Assembly: GCF_001420695.1 (NCBI RefSeq)
Contig: NZ_LJJB01000007.1
Location: 1,634,184 to 1,698,183, forward strand
Length of the DNA stretch: 64,000 nt
Direction: 5' to 3'
DNA from: Brevibacillus choshinensis
GTDB lineage: Bacteria; Bacillota; Bacilli; Brevibacillales; Brevibacillaceae
Shown piece after piece: positions 52,398-61,006 of the stretch. The position numbers were made by a program, and so were the translations under genes. The notes beneath the pieces are model-generated. The model was not told where the DNA came from and searched no databases. It saw nothing but the letters and a program-made list of their open reading frames with translations. Within the stretch, counting starts at the first letter, position 1; each line of letters begins with the position of its first letter.

Positions 52398-54005
52398 ATG
52401 AATCATGCAGATCTTGTTTTTTTAAACGGGCAAGTGATTACCATTAACAAACAAAACGAGGTAGCGGAAGCGGTCGCAGTAAAAGAAAACCGTATTGTTG
52501 CCGTAGGATCCAACCAGCAAGTAAATAAATGGATCGGTGATTCTACTCAAGTTATCGATCTCAGGGGAAGAAGCTTACTCCCGGGTTTTATTGATTCACA
52601 TACTCACCTCGAATATACAAGCACTTGGAACAATGGTGTCGATTTTAAAGAAAAAAGTATTACATCGGTTCATGATGCCTTACAAGCCTTGCGTCAGGAA
52701 GCTCAAAAAACGCCGGAAGGTAAGTGCGTAAGAGGTTTCGGTTACAATGAGAGGCAAATTGCTGAACAGAGACTACCAACAAAGTCAGAACTGGATCAGA
52801 TCACCTCGGAGAATCCGATTGTCATTTTGCGAGCGTGTGGTCATATTGCGATTGTGAACAGCAAGACGCTGGAGATAATGGGTATTCAGGAAACGACTCC
52901 CGATCCTGAGGGCGGAAAAATCGGGCGGAATGAGAAAGGAGAGCTAACGGGCGTTTTATATGAAACCGCCAGGGAACCTGTGATGGGGAAGTTATTTAAA
53001 TACACCTTGGAAGAAACGAGAAAGGCAATGTCGCTTGCTTCCGAACAAATGCTTGCAACCGGTATTACAAGTATTCACGATGCCGGAGGTACCAATATCA
53101 TGGTATTGAAAGAAGCAGTTAGCTCCGGAGAAGTAAAACTTCGGGTCTACGCGATGATTGCTAAGTTTGATAAATCCGAAACACATGAAGAAATGCTCGA
53201 GGTCATTGAATCGGGAAACATAACCGGTTCAGGCGACGATAGATTTCGATTCGGCCCTGTCAAAGTGTTTACGGACGGAAGCAGCAGCGGCCCGACCGCG
53301 GCAATGAGAGAGCCTTATAACAGCAATCCGAATGAATCTGGAATTCTATATTATTCCCAGGAAGAATTAAATCGTATTTTAGGGGAGGCTCACGAAAAAG
53401 GATTTCAAATTACAGCACATGCTCAAGGAGACCGGGCGATCGAAATGATGCTGAATTGCTTTGAAGAAGCATTAAAGAAGCATCCGAGAACAAACCATCG
53501 GCACCGCATAGAACATGCCGGTATAACTATGCCGGATTTGATTGAACGCATGAAGCAGTTGGAGGTTGTGCCAATCCCTAACCCCGCGTTCTTCCTTGAG
53601 TATGGGGATGCTTATCTTAAACATTATGGAGACCGGGTCAATTATCAGTATCCAGCCCGAGACTTTATCGATAGTGGAGTTGTCGCTGCAGGTGGATCGG
53701 ATAGTCCCGTTACCTCATATAATCCGCTATTAGGAATCTATGGAGCGGTGAGTCGACTGAGCCCATCAGGTCAAGTGGTTGGAGCCAATCAACGGATTAA
53801 CGTAATGGAGGCAATCAGACTATTTACTTGGAACGGGGCCTATGCCAGTTTCGAAGAGGACATTAAAGGCAGTATTGAAACGGGAAAGCTGGCCGATTTG
53901 GTTGTCCTGAGTGAGCCGATCCTTGATATTCAGCCGGAGCGAATTCAAGATGTGAAAGTGGAGCTTACCGTTCTTGACGGGGAAATAGTGTACCAGAAGA
54001 ACTAA
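52398..54005 (+). CDS. amidohydrolase family protein (YtcJ-like)
   Basis: The 535-residue metal-dependent hydrolase of the amidohydrolase_3 branch has an N-terminal composite sheet domain (LVFLNGQVITINKQNEVAEAVAV). It has the first metal site PGFIDSHTHLEYT, the later His in TAHAQGDRAIEMM and HRHRIEHAGITM, and the metal Asp in GGSDSPVTSYNPLLGIYGAVSR. The C-terminal strand region is GKLADLVVLSEPI. It probably hydrolyses a C-N bond of the compound imported by the preceding symporter. GAAAGGGGT precedes the ATG. Confidence 0.92.
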   Translation: MNHADLVFLNGQVITINKQNEVAEAVAVKENRIVAVGSNQQVNKWIGDSTQVIDLRGRSLLPGFIDSHTHLEYTSTWNNGVDFKEKSITSVHDALQALRQEAQKTPEGKCVRGFGYNERQIAEQRLPTKSELDQITSENPIVILRACGHIAIVNSKTLEIMGIQETTPDPEGGKIGRNEKGELTGVLYETAREPVMGKLFKYTLEETRKAMSLASEQMLATGITSIHDAGGTNIMVLKEAVSSGEVKLRVYAMIAKFDKSETHEEMLEVIESGNITGSGDDRFRFGPVKVFTDGSSSGPTAAMREPYNSNPNESGILYYSQEELNRILGEAHEKGFQITAHAQGDRAIEMMLNCFEEALKKHPRTNHRHRIEHAGITMPDLIERMKQLEVVPIPNPAFFLEYGDAYLKHYGDRVNYQYPARDFIDSGVVAAGGSDSPVTSYNPLLGIYGAVSRLSPSGQVVGANQRINVMEAIRLFTWNGAYASFEEDIKGSIETGKLADLVVLSEPILDIQPERIQDVKVELTVLDGEIVYQKN

Positions 54006-54131
54006 ATAGCATCTAATTAAACAGAATGTTCGTTCATTTTTCTGGATGCAGATCATATGATGATGGATCCAAGAATGTAGACAAGTAGCAACTTTGGATA
54101 AGACAGTGGAAAAAAGAGTCGTGTATGCTGC

Positions 54132-54213
54132 GGCGATCTCAGAACGGTATTCAACAGGGCAGAGGTCGCCAAGTTTTCAGCCAATCGGGGCTAGATCAAT
54201 CCCTGATTGGCTG
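54132..54213 (+). other. tandem strong hairpins upstream of the second permease gene
   Basis: First hairpin: GGCGATCTC (54132-54140) with GAGGTCGCC (54162-54170), one wobble. Second: CAGCCAATC-G-GGG (54178-54190) with CCC-T-GATTGGCTG (54201-54213). Neither is followed by a T run and the second ends seven bases before the permease ribosome site. The arrangement suggests an RNA leader, either a riboswitch-like or translation-control element, or an intercistronic stabilising structure. No known class is recognised. Confidence 0.5.
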
Positions 54214-54234
54214 ATAAATGGAGGCTGAGTTATT

Positions 54235-55596
54235 TTGAATCAAAAAGCGTCGCTGAAACGTTCCCTTTCCCTTTTCCATGTCTTTTTCTTCGGCCTGGCC
54301 TACATGGCCCCCATGACGGTGTTCGGAACGTATGGAATTGCTACTCAGACCTCCCAGGGAATGCTGCCGACTGCCTATATTTTTGCTTTGATTGCTATGT
54401 TTTTTACTGCTTACAGCTATGGAAGAATGGTAAAGGCATACCCGATTTCTGGATCCGCCTACACGTATACGCAGAAATCGATCAATCCGTACATTGGTTT
54501 TTTGGTTGGCTGGGCAATTCTAATGGATTATTTATTTTTACCCATGATTAACTATTTAGTGGGGAGTCTTTATCTCTCACTTTACTTTCCTGATATGCCG
54601 TTTGCTGTTTGGGTTATCGGATTAATCGTTGTCACTACAGGTATCAACATTTTGGAAATCAAGATGGCTACCCGCATCAATACCATTTTTGTCATTTATC
54701 AGTTTCTGGTGATTATGCTATTTGTGGTGTTATCTATTCAAGGAATTCGCAATGGTATGGGAACAGGCACCTTCTTTTCCGCCAAACCTTTTTTCAATCC
54801 TGATGTGCCGCTTGGTTCGATTATGGCGGGAGCATCTCTGTTATGTCTTTCGTTCCTGGGGTTTGATGCGGTAACCACTCTTTCGGAAGAGACAAAAAAG
54901 CCCGACAAAGTAATTCCTAGGGCAATTATGCTCGTTACGCTTTTTGGCGGTGCGTTGTTTATCTTTATTGCCTATCTTGGACATATGGTTTTTCCGAATT
55001 TTTCATCGTTCAAAAATGCGGATACCGCAGCGTTTGAGATTATGGAGTTTGTCGGTGGGAACCTCTTAAGCTCCCTGTTCACAACAGCTTTATTAGTCGC
55101 TTGTCTGGCATCTGGCCTTGCCTCTCAAGGAAGCGTGACTCGTCTTCTGTATGCGATGGGACGAGATTCAATCCTGCCCAAGAAAGTTTTTGGTTTTATT
55201 CACCCAAGATATAAAACACCGGTCTACAATGTGATTATTGTCGGACTTCTCTCCCTTTCTGCACTCTTTGTTGACTTGGTTACAGCTACCTCATTCATTA
55301 ATTTTGGTGCGCTTGTTGCATTTACGTTCGTTAATTTATCCGTGATTGCTCATTACTTCATCCGAAATCATCTTCGTTCGCCAAAAGAGACGTTTCTATA
55401 TCTTATTCTCCCCTTGATTGGAGCTGGTTTTACGATCTGGCTCTGGTCAAGTTTGGATAAACACTCTTTGATACTTGGAGGTATTTGGTCAGCTTGCGGA
55501 TTGCTTTATCTGATGTATCGGACAAGGATGTTTACAAAAAGTCCGCCTGAACTTAACTTCGATGAAGTGGAGCGGGGAGGAAATATCGAGGCATAA
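54235..55596 (+). CDS. APC family amino acid/polyamine permease (PuuP-like), second copy
   Basis: The 453-residue permease has about twelve spans and is clearly paralogous to the protein at 25314. Shared stretches include YGIAT, GSAYTYTQKSINP, LSFLGFDAVTTLSEETKKPDK, VSRVLY-like TRLLYAMGRDSILPKKVFGFIHPR, FINFGALVAFTFVNLSVIAHYF and a C-terminal FDEVE. The TTG start follows ATGGAGG. It lies between two amidohydrolase genes and behind two strong hairpins, so it may import an amide or amine processed by them. Confidence 0.9.
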   Translation: MNQKASLKRSLSLFHVFFFGLAYMAPMTVFGTYGIATQTSQGMLPTAYIFALIAMFFTAYSYGRMVKAYPISGSAYTYTQKSINPYIGFLVGWAILMDYLFLPMINYLVGSLYLSLYFPDMPFAVWVIGLIVVTTGINILEIKMATRINTIFVIYQFLVIMLFVVLSIQGIRNGMGTGTFFSAKPFFNPDVPLGSIMAGASLLCLSFLGFDAVTTLSEETKKPDKVIPRAIMLVTLFGGALFIFIAYLGHMVFPNFSSFKNADTAAFEIMEFVGGNLLSSLFTTALLVACLASGLASQGSVTRLLYAMGRDSILPKKVFGFIHPRYKTPVYNVIIVGLLSLSALFVDLVTATSFINFGALVAFTFVNLSVIAHYFIRNHLRSPKETFLYLILPLIGAGFTIWLWSSLDKHSLILGGIWSACGLLYLMYRTRMFTKSPPELNFDEVERGGNIEA

Positions 55597-55641
55597 CCTC
55601 GATCAAACCAAAACCAAAATGAAAGAGGAGTATGATCGCCA

Positions 55642-57273
55642 ATGTCTATGCAACACCAGCAAAAAGCAAATGTGATTCTTATCAGCAATGCCGTGTTTAC
55701 TGGACTTACCGATATGCCCGTTGCAGCTTCGATTGCAATTTGTGGCAACATGATTGCTGCGATAGGCTCCGAGGAAGATCTGCAGCCATGGATCGGTCCA
55801 GAAACCAAAATCTATCGGTTTGATGATCAATTGATTATGCCAGGATTTCACGATTTTCATCTTCATATTATTTTGGGCTCTATCTTTCTCGATAGCGTTT
55901 ATTTGCATGATGCACGATCAGAAGAAGAGGCTGCAGAAATGGTTAAGGAATACGCCGAATCGCGTCCGGAGGAACAGTGGATCATCGGATTTAGCTGGGA
56001 TGCGGGATATTGGCAGAATAAACAGCTGCCACACCGCTCCTCATTGGATAAAGTTTTGCCGGACCGGCCAGCAATACTCTTCCAGAATGATGGGCATTAT
56101 GCCTGGGTGAACAGCAAAGCATTGGAAGTGTGTAACGTCACCAAAGACACGGAAAACCCTCAGTTCGGGAGCATTGAGAAGGATGAGAACGGGGAACCAA
56201 CAGGGATCATTTACGAACACGCGATGGCATTATTTACAAACAAGGCCTACCATTTATCCAAAGGAAAGAAAATGAAGACGCTTACTAATTTCTTCCGACA
56301 TGCTGCCCGTCTTGGTATCACTGCCATGAATGATCTGTATGCAACCGAAGCCTATGAGATTTTGGAGGATTACGAGATATTCAAAGAATTTGAAGATAAT
56401 GGCGGTCTTACTACTCGTATTCATTTACTTCCAGTATTGAATAGTGATCTGGATCGAGCCAAACGCTTAAAAGAAACGTATCAGTCAAGTATGCTGAGAG
56501 TTGTTGCACTTAAACAGTTTGTCGACGGAGTGGTGACTGGATATACTGCACATATGCTCGAGCCGTATTCGAACAGACCGGATACATGCGGAGACACCGC
56601 TTTTCCTCCAGACGTAATCAAAAAATGGGTAGCAGACGCTGACAAGGAAGGTTTCAGTATTCGGTTTCATGCCCTCGGCGACGGAGCTGTGCGCTTGGCA
56701 TTGGACGCTTTCGAAGAAGCACAAAAGGTTAACGGGATACGAGATTCGAGACATTCGATTGAACACATCGAGGTGATTCACCCGAATGACATCCATCGCT
56801 TTCAAGAATTGGGTGTTATCGCGTCTATTCAGCCTGATCACATGTATGCTGCTGATCGGGAAACCTATATCTCCTGCATTGGTGAAGACCGTGGAAAATA
56901 CGCATGGGCGACCAAATCGATCCTGGATACAGGAGCAAAAGTTGCTATTAGCAGCGATTTTCCTATCGTTGGATTAAATCCGATGCCAGAGATTCATCGT
57001 GCCGTTACTCGCATCGATAACAGTAACGTGCAGCAGTGGAATCCCGAACAGAGCATTTCATTGGCGGACGCGTTAAAAGGGTATACCGTGACACCCGCAT
57101 ACGGTACGTTTCGAGAACATGAGCTGGGTACCCTGGAAGTGGGGAAGCTGGCGGATATTGTTGTTCTTGATCGGAATCTATTCGCTGTTCCAAGTGAAGA
57201 AATTCTAGACACAATCGTAAAATTAACGATGGTTGATGGTAAAATTGTGTTTCAGGATGGAGAATTCTCATAA
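55642..57273 (+). CDS. amidohydrolase family protein (YtcJ-like), second copy
   Basis: The 543-residue protein has the same architecture as the one at 52398: composite sheet domain, PGFHDFHLHIILGS with the HxH metal pair, WIIGFSWDAGYW, FHALGDGAVRLALDAFEEA, DSRHSIEHIEVIHP, metal Asp in SSDFPIVGLNPMPEIHRAVTR and C-terminal GKLADIVVLDRN. The two differ throughout, so they probably act on different substrates. It lies 45 bases after the permease gene, and a terminator follows. Confidence 0.92.
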   Translation: MSMQHQQKANVILISNAVFTGLTDMPVAASIAICGNMIAAIGSEEDLQPWIGPETKIYRFDDQLIMPGFHDFHLHIILGSIFLDSVYLHDARSEEEAAEMVKEYAESRPEEQWIIGFSWDAGYWQNKQLPHRSSLDKVLPDRPAILFQNDGHYAWVNSKALEVCNVTKDTENPQFGSIEKDENGEPTGIIYEHAMALFTNKAYHLSKGKKMKTLTNFFRHAARLGITAMNDLYATEAYEILEDYEIFKEFEDNGGLTTRIHLLPVLNSDLDRAKRLKETYQSSMLRVVALKQFVDGVVTGYTAHMLEPYSNRPDTCGDTAFPPDVIKKWVADADKEGFSIRFHALGDGAVRLALDAFEEAQKVNGIRDSRHSIEHIEVIHPNDIHRFQELGVIASIQPDHMYAADRETYISCIGEDRGKYAWATKSILDTGAKVAISSDFPIVGLNPMPEIHRAVTRIDNSNVQQWNPEQSISLADALKGYTVTPAYGTFREHELGTLEVGKLADIVVLDRNLFAVPSEEILDTIVKLTMVDGKIVFQDGEFS

Positions 57274-57294
57274 GATAAGGCATTTATCATAGAT

Positions 57295-57340
57295 CAACCG
57301 GAAAGCCCGGAGTTAGGGCATGTCCGGTTGTATTTTTTTT
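57295..57340 (+). terminator. terminator after the second amidohydrolase gene
   Basis: CAACCGGA / TCCGGTTG (8 bp) encloses an inner GCCC / GGGC stem and is followed by a TATTTTTTTT tail. Confidence 0.88.
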
Positions 57341-57510
57341 ATAGCATCAGTGACTTTCATTTTATAATCAGATAATTTTCATAGACGTAGATAACATATT
57401 AAACCGACTTCTACAATAAAATTTAAACAGATAGTCAAAAAAATACCCAATGTTTTTAAATGATGTCACTGCCTTCAGATAATAAAGTCAACTTAAAGGA
57501 GGGAAAGTAA

Positions 57511-59139
57511 TTGTCTAAACATTCAAATCAGAATCCCGTTGATAATGAACAGCATCGTTTAGAATTTGCCACGGAATCAGGCATTCCGATTCAACCCTAC
57601 TATACGTCTCTAAGCATTGACCAGGACGATCCGGCCAAGCTAGGGCAACCGGGTGAATATCCGTTTACTCGAGGCATACATCCAAATATGTACCGGAGCA
57701 GAACATGGACCTTCAGACAACTAGCGGGTTTTGCAACTGCAAAGGATACGAATCATCGTTTCCGACTCCTGCTCGAACAGGGAGCCACCGGCATCAATTG
57801 TGTTTTCGATTTTCCAACGAATCGAGGATATGACAGCAGTCACCCTTTTGCAGAAGGTGATGTTGGGCAAGGAGGAGTGGCAATCGATACATTGGAAGAC
57901 ATGATGACGTTATTTGATGGAATTCCGTTAAACCAGACAAGTGTTTCTCTAGTCCTATCACATCCGGTTGCTGCAGGCGTGATTTTTGCAATGTTTTTGG
58001 CAGCAGCGGAGCGTAAGGGCTACTCCTATCACGATCTACAAGGTACTCTGCAAAACGATTTCATGATGGAAACGGTTATCCTTACCGCCCCTAACACGCT
58101 TCACCCCAGTTTTTCCTTCAAGCTGTCAATGGATGTAGTCGAGTATTGTACAAAGCATGTTCCAAAATGGAATCCGATAAGTTTTACAGGATATAACTAC
58201 CGTGAAGCTGGAGCCAATGCTGTTCAGGAGGCAGCTCTGTTGATTGCTAATGCACTGGAGACTTCTAATGAGATGATTCGGCGCGGATGTGAAATTGATC
58301 AATTTGCACCACGTCTTTCTGCTTTCTTTAGTTCCGACAACGACTTCTTCGAAGAAATAGCCAAATTCCGTGCTGCTCGAAGGATTTATGCTCGTCTCTT
58401 TCAGGAACGTTTTCAACCAAACAATCTCCGCAGTTCAATGCTTCGTTTTCATGTACAAACATCAGGTTCCGCTCTAACCGCCCAACAACCTATAAACAAC
58501 GTTATCCGGAGTAGTTACCATGCGTTGGCAGCTGTTTTGGGAGGTGCGCAAAGTCTCCATGTAAGTGCCTACGATGAAGCGATTTGTATACCAACGGAAG
58601 CATCTGCGATCACGGCACTTAGAACCCAGCAGATCCTTCTGTTAGAGACAGGTGTTACAAAAACTGCTGATCCATTAGGTGGATCCTACTATATTGAAAG
58701 CCTTACGAATGCGATTGAAGAAAAAATGGAGAAATACCTTCTTCAAATCGAGGAACTTGGCGGTCTTGTAAAAGCAGTGGAACAAGGATGGGTCCACAAC
58801 GAACTGATACAGACCGCGTATGAACGCGAACGGGCGATAACGCAAGGCAAATGTAAAGTGGTAGGGGTGAATTGTTATACGGAAAGTGCTCCTATTGAAA
58901 TTGGAACTTTCAAGGTTCCGGAAACTTTGTCTAGACAAACCGCAAACATTGAAAAGAATAGTCATTCGCGGAATCAGACAAATGTTAATCATGCAATAGC
59001 GGAGCTTCGAGATGCTGTTCAAAACAACCTAAATACCATCCCTTTTTTAATAGAGGCCGTGAAGGTAGGAGCTACGGTAGGCGAATGCTCAAATGTTTTT
59101 CGTGAGTTGCATGGGGGCTGGCATCAGCCTTTATTTTAG
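57511..59139 (+). CDS. B12-dependent acyl-CoA mutase large subunit (divergent active site)
   Basis: The 542-residue protein is the substrate-binding barrel of the methylmalonyl-/isobutyryl-/2-hydroxyisobutyryl-CoA mutase family, lacking the B12 domain (encoded next). It has YPFTRGIHPNMYRSRTWTFR, FDFPTNRGYDSSHP, QGTLQNDF, FAPRLSAFFSSDNDFFEE, HVQTSGSALTAQQP and GGAQSLHVSAYDEA. Key positions differ from known types: Leu71 (Tyr in MCM, Phe in ICM, Ile in HCM), Val98 (Asp in HCM), Leu191 (Arg in MCM, Gln in ICM/HCM) and Asn229 (catalytic His in all three). The TTG start follows AAAGGAGGGAAAG. The substrate is unknown. The comparison residues come from memory of those families. Confidence 0.9.
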   Translation: MSKHSNQNPVDNEQHRLEFATESGIPIQPYYTSLSIDQDDPAKLGQPGEYPFTRGIHPNMYRSRTWTFRQLAGFATAKDTNHRFRLLLEQGATGINCVFDFPTNRGYDSSHPFAEGDVGQGGVAIDTLEDMMTLFDGIPLNQTSVSLVLSHPVAAGVIFAMFLAAAERKGYSYHDLQGTLQNDFMMETVILTAPNTLHPSFSFKLSMDVVEYCTKHVPKWNPISFTGYNYREAGANAVQEAALLIANALETSNEMIRRGCEIDQFAPRLSAFFSSDNDFFEEIAKFRAARRIYARLFQERFQPNNLRSSMLRFHVQTSGSALTAQQPINNVIRSSYHALAAVLGGAQSLHVSAYDEAICIPTEASAITALRTQQILLLETGVTKTADPLGGSYYIESLTNAIEEKMEKYLLQIEELGGLVKAVEQGWVHNELIQTAYERERAITQGKCKVVGVNCYTESAPIEIGTFKVPETLSRQTANIEKNSHSRNQTNVNHAIAELRDAVQNNLNTIPFLIEAVKVGATVGECSNVFRELHGGWHQPLF

Positions 59140-59154
59140 AAGGGAGGTGACACA

Positions 59155-59550
59155 ATGAAACAACGCAAAATTCGTGTCGTAATGGCAAAGATGGGATTGG
59201 ATTCTCATTATCGAGGAGCTGTAATGGTAAGTCGCTACCTGGTTGAACGAGGGATGGATGTCATTTACATTGGGAATCAGCTACCGGATGCCATAGCAGA
59301 TACAGTTGCCCAAGAGGATGCACAAGTTCTTGGACTGTCAAGTCTCTCAGGAAACCACTTGATGATGGTTCCTCGTATTTTGCAGCGTCTAAAAGAGAAA
59401 GGATTGCAGGATATTATCGTGATTCTGGGAGGGGTTGTACCGAACGAAGAGCAGGAACAGTTATTAAATGCTGGTGTATCCCGTATCTTTGGCACTGGAT
59501 CAAACTTGACGGATATTGCCGACTTTATAGAAGAACAAGTTCATTTGTAA
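59155..59550 (+). CDS. B12-binding small subunit of the acyl-CoA mutase
   Basis: The 131-residue Rossmann-like protein has the cobalamin-binding pattern of mutases. DSHYRGA is the DxHxxG motif, whose His ligates cobalt; LSSLSG is the SxL motif; VILGGVVPNEE supplies the GG loop. Size equals that of HcmB/IcmB subunits. Separate large and small subunits are the arrangement of 2-hydroxyisobutyryl-CoA and isobutyryl-CoA mutases. AGGGAGGTG lies at good spacing, 15 bases after the large subunit stop. Confidence 0.93.
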   Translation: MKQRKIRVVMAKMGLDSHYRGAVMVSRYLVERGMDVIYIGNQLPDAIADTVAQEDAQVLGLSSLSGNHLMMVPRILQRLKEKGLQDIIVILGGVVPNEEQEQLLNAGVSRIFGTGSNLTDIADFIEEQVHL

Positions 59551-59628
59551 ATTGAGTTTCGAGGATCAAGATCCATAATCAATCACTAAAATGCTCTCTA
59601 TACCATTTTGCACATAGGGAGGGTATCT

Positions 59629-60990
59629 ATGGAAAACGCAATCAAAGAATACTGGGATAGAGAAAAAGAAACGATGCCGGTCGACCAGCGCAACGAAATT
59701 ATTCTCGGATCCATCAAACAACAGCTTGACTATGTGTATCATCAGCTTCCTTTTTATCGCGAGTTTTACGATAACCACCACTTTCATCCATCCATGGTAA
59801 ACACCCTGGAAGATTTCACCACCAAGGTACCTATCATTACAAAGGACATTTTACGAGAAGAACAAAGACAATACCCTCCCTATGGACGTTATTTGGGATA
59901 TCATCCCGAAGACGGAGCGCACATCCACGGCTCTTCCGGCACAACTGGGCGACCAACATTCTACCTTTTCTCCAAAGAAGATATAGCGTACATCGGAGAA
60001 GTGATGGCACAAGCCTTATTTACAGCAGGAGTGAGGCGTACGGATGTAGTTCAAATCAGTACGGATTTAGGGATGTTTATGGGAGGATGGGGGTCTCTGT
60101 GGGGGAGTGAACGATTAGGTGCTACCGTGTTTACGCCAGGAGCAGGTAATACTGAGCGACACATTCGCCTGATGTACGAGGTTGGATCGAGTGTATTGAT
60201 TACGACGCCTACATTTGCACTCCGCTTAATGGATGAGGCTCGAAGATTAGGATACGATACACAAAACTCTCCACTGCGAATTGGGATCTTTATCGGGGAA
60301 CCGGGCGCTGGCATCCCTGGTATCAAAAAAGCTCTTGAAGAAGGCTGGGGGATTCATGTGATGGACTGCGCGACTACCAGCGAGATGACACCTTGGGCAA
60401 CGAATGTGGAATGTGTACAAAAGAACGGGGTGCATATGCTTCAGGATGAAGTCTACACAGAAGTTGTAGACAAAGAGAATCCTAATCGAGCAGTCCCCGA
60501 AGGAACAAGCGGGGGCGTCATTTACACGCATCTCAAAAAAAAGGGACAACCAATGATTCGGTTCTGGTCAGGAGATGAATCCCATGTGACTACCGAAGCT
60601 TGTCCATGCGGAAGGACCTATCCTCGCCTACCTAACGGAGTATATGGCAGATTGGATGATATGTTGATTATTCGTGGAGTAAATGTATATCCAAGTACCA
60701 TCCAACGCAGTTTGCTGGAAGTTGAAGGTCTGGGCAATGAACATAGAATTGTGCTTGAACGTATTTCCCACATGGATGAGGCCACCGTCAAAGTTGAATA
60801 TCATCCTGATTGGATTGGTTCGATTCAATCACATGAACGTGAAGCTGCGTTGGAAAAACTCCAAACCCATGTTCGTGAGCATTTGCGCGCCCAAACCGGT
60901 ATTCGCTTTAATCTGGAAATATTGGAGCCTGAGACCTTGGAACGTTTCGATGTAAAAGCGCGTCGGGTCATTGACCAAAGACATGTTTGA
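59629..60990 (+). CDS. phenylacetate-CoA ligase family acyl-CoA ligase
   Basis: The 453-residue adenylate-forming enzyme is PaaK-like. YWDREKETMPVDQRN opens the family's N-terminal region, HIHGSSGTTGRPTFYLFS is the P-loop, MDCATTSEMTP the A5-type motif, RFWSGDESHV follows, and RLDDMLIIRGVNVYPS starts the C-terminal lid. It would activate a carboxylic acid to its CoA thioester. A PaaK-like ligase beside a split mutase and a MeaB protein is the layout of 2-hydroxyisobutyrate (hcl/hcm) loci, so the ligase probably makes the mutase substrate. ATG 59629 follows AGGGAGGG. Confidence 0.9.
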   Translation: MENAIKEYWDREKETMPVDQRNEIILGSIKQQLDYVYHQLPFYREFYDNHHFHPSMVNTLEDFTTKVPIITKDILREEQRQYPPYGRYLGYHPEDGAHIHGSSGTTGRPTFYLFSKEDIAYIGEVMAQALFTAGVRRTDVVQISTDLGMFMGGWGSLWGSERLGATVFTPGAGNTERHIRLMYEVGSSVLITTPTFALRLMDEARRLGYDTQNSPLRIGIFIGEPGAGIPGIKKALEEGWGIHVMDCATTSEMTPWATNVECVQKNGVHMLQDEVYTEVVDKENPNRAVPEGTSGGVIYTHLKKKGQPMIRFWSGDESHVTTEACPCGRTYPRLPNGVYGRLDDMLIIRGVNVYPSTIQRSLLEVEGLGNEHRIVLERISHMDEATVKVEYHPDWIGSIQSHEREAALEKLQTHVREHLRAQTGIRFNLEILEPETLERFDVKARRVIDQRHV

Positions 60991-61006
60991 TAAGGAAGAG
61001 GGTAAC

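Noticed and set aside
54132-54213. Guanidine-II (mini-ykkC) riboswitch before the permease, because there are two hairpins.
   Set aside because: The required short ACGR-capped hairpins are absent; loops are long and unrelated.
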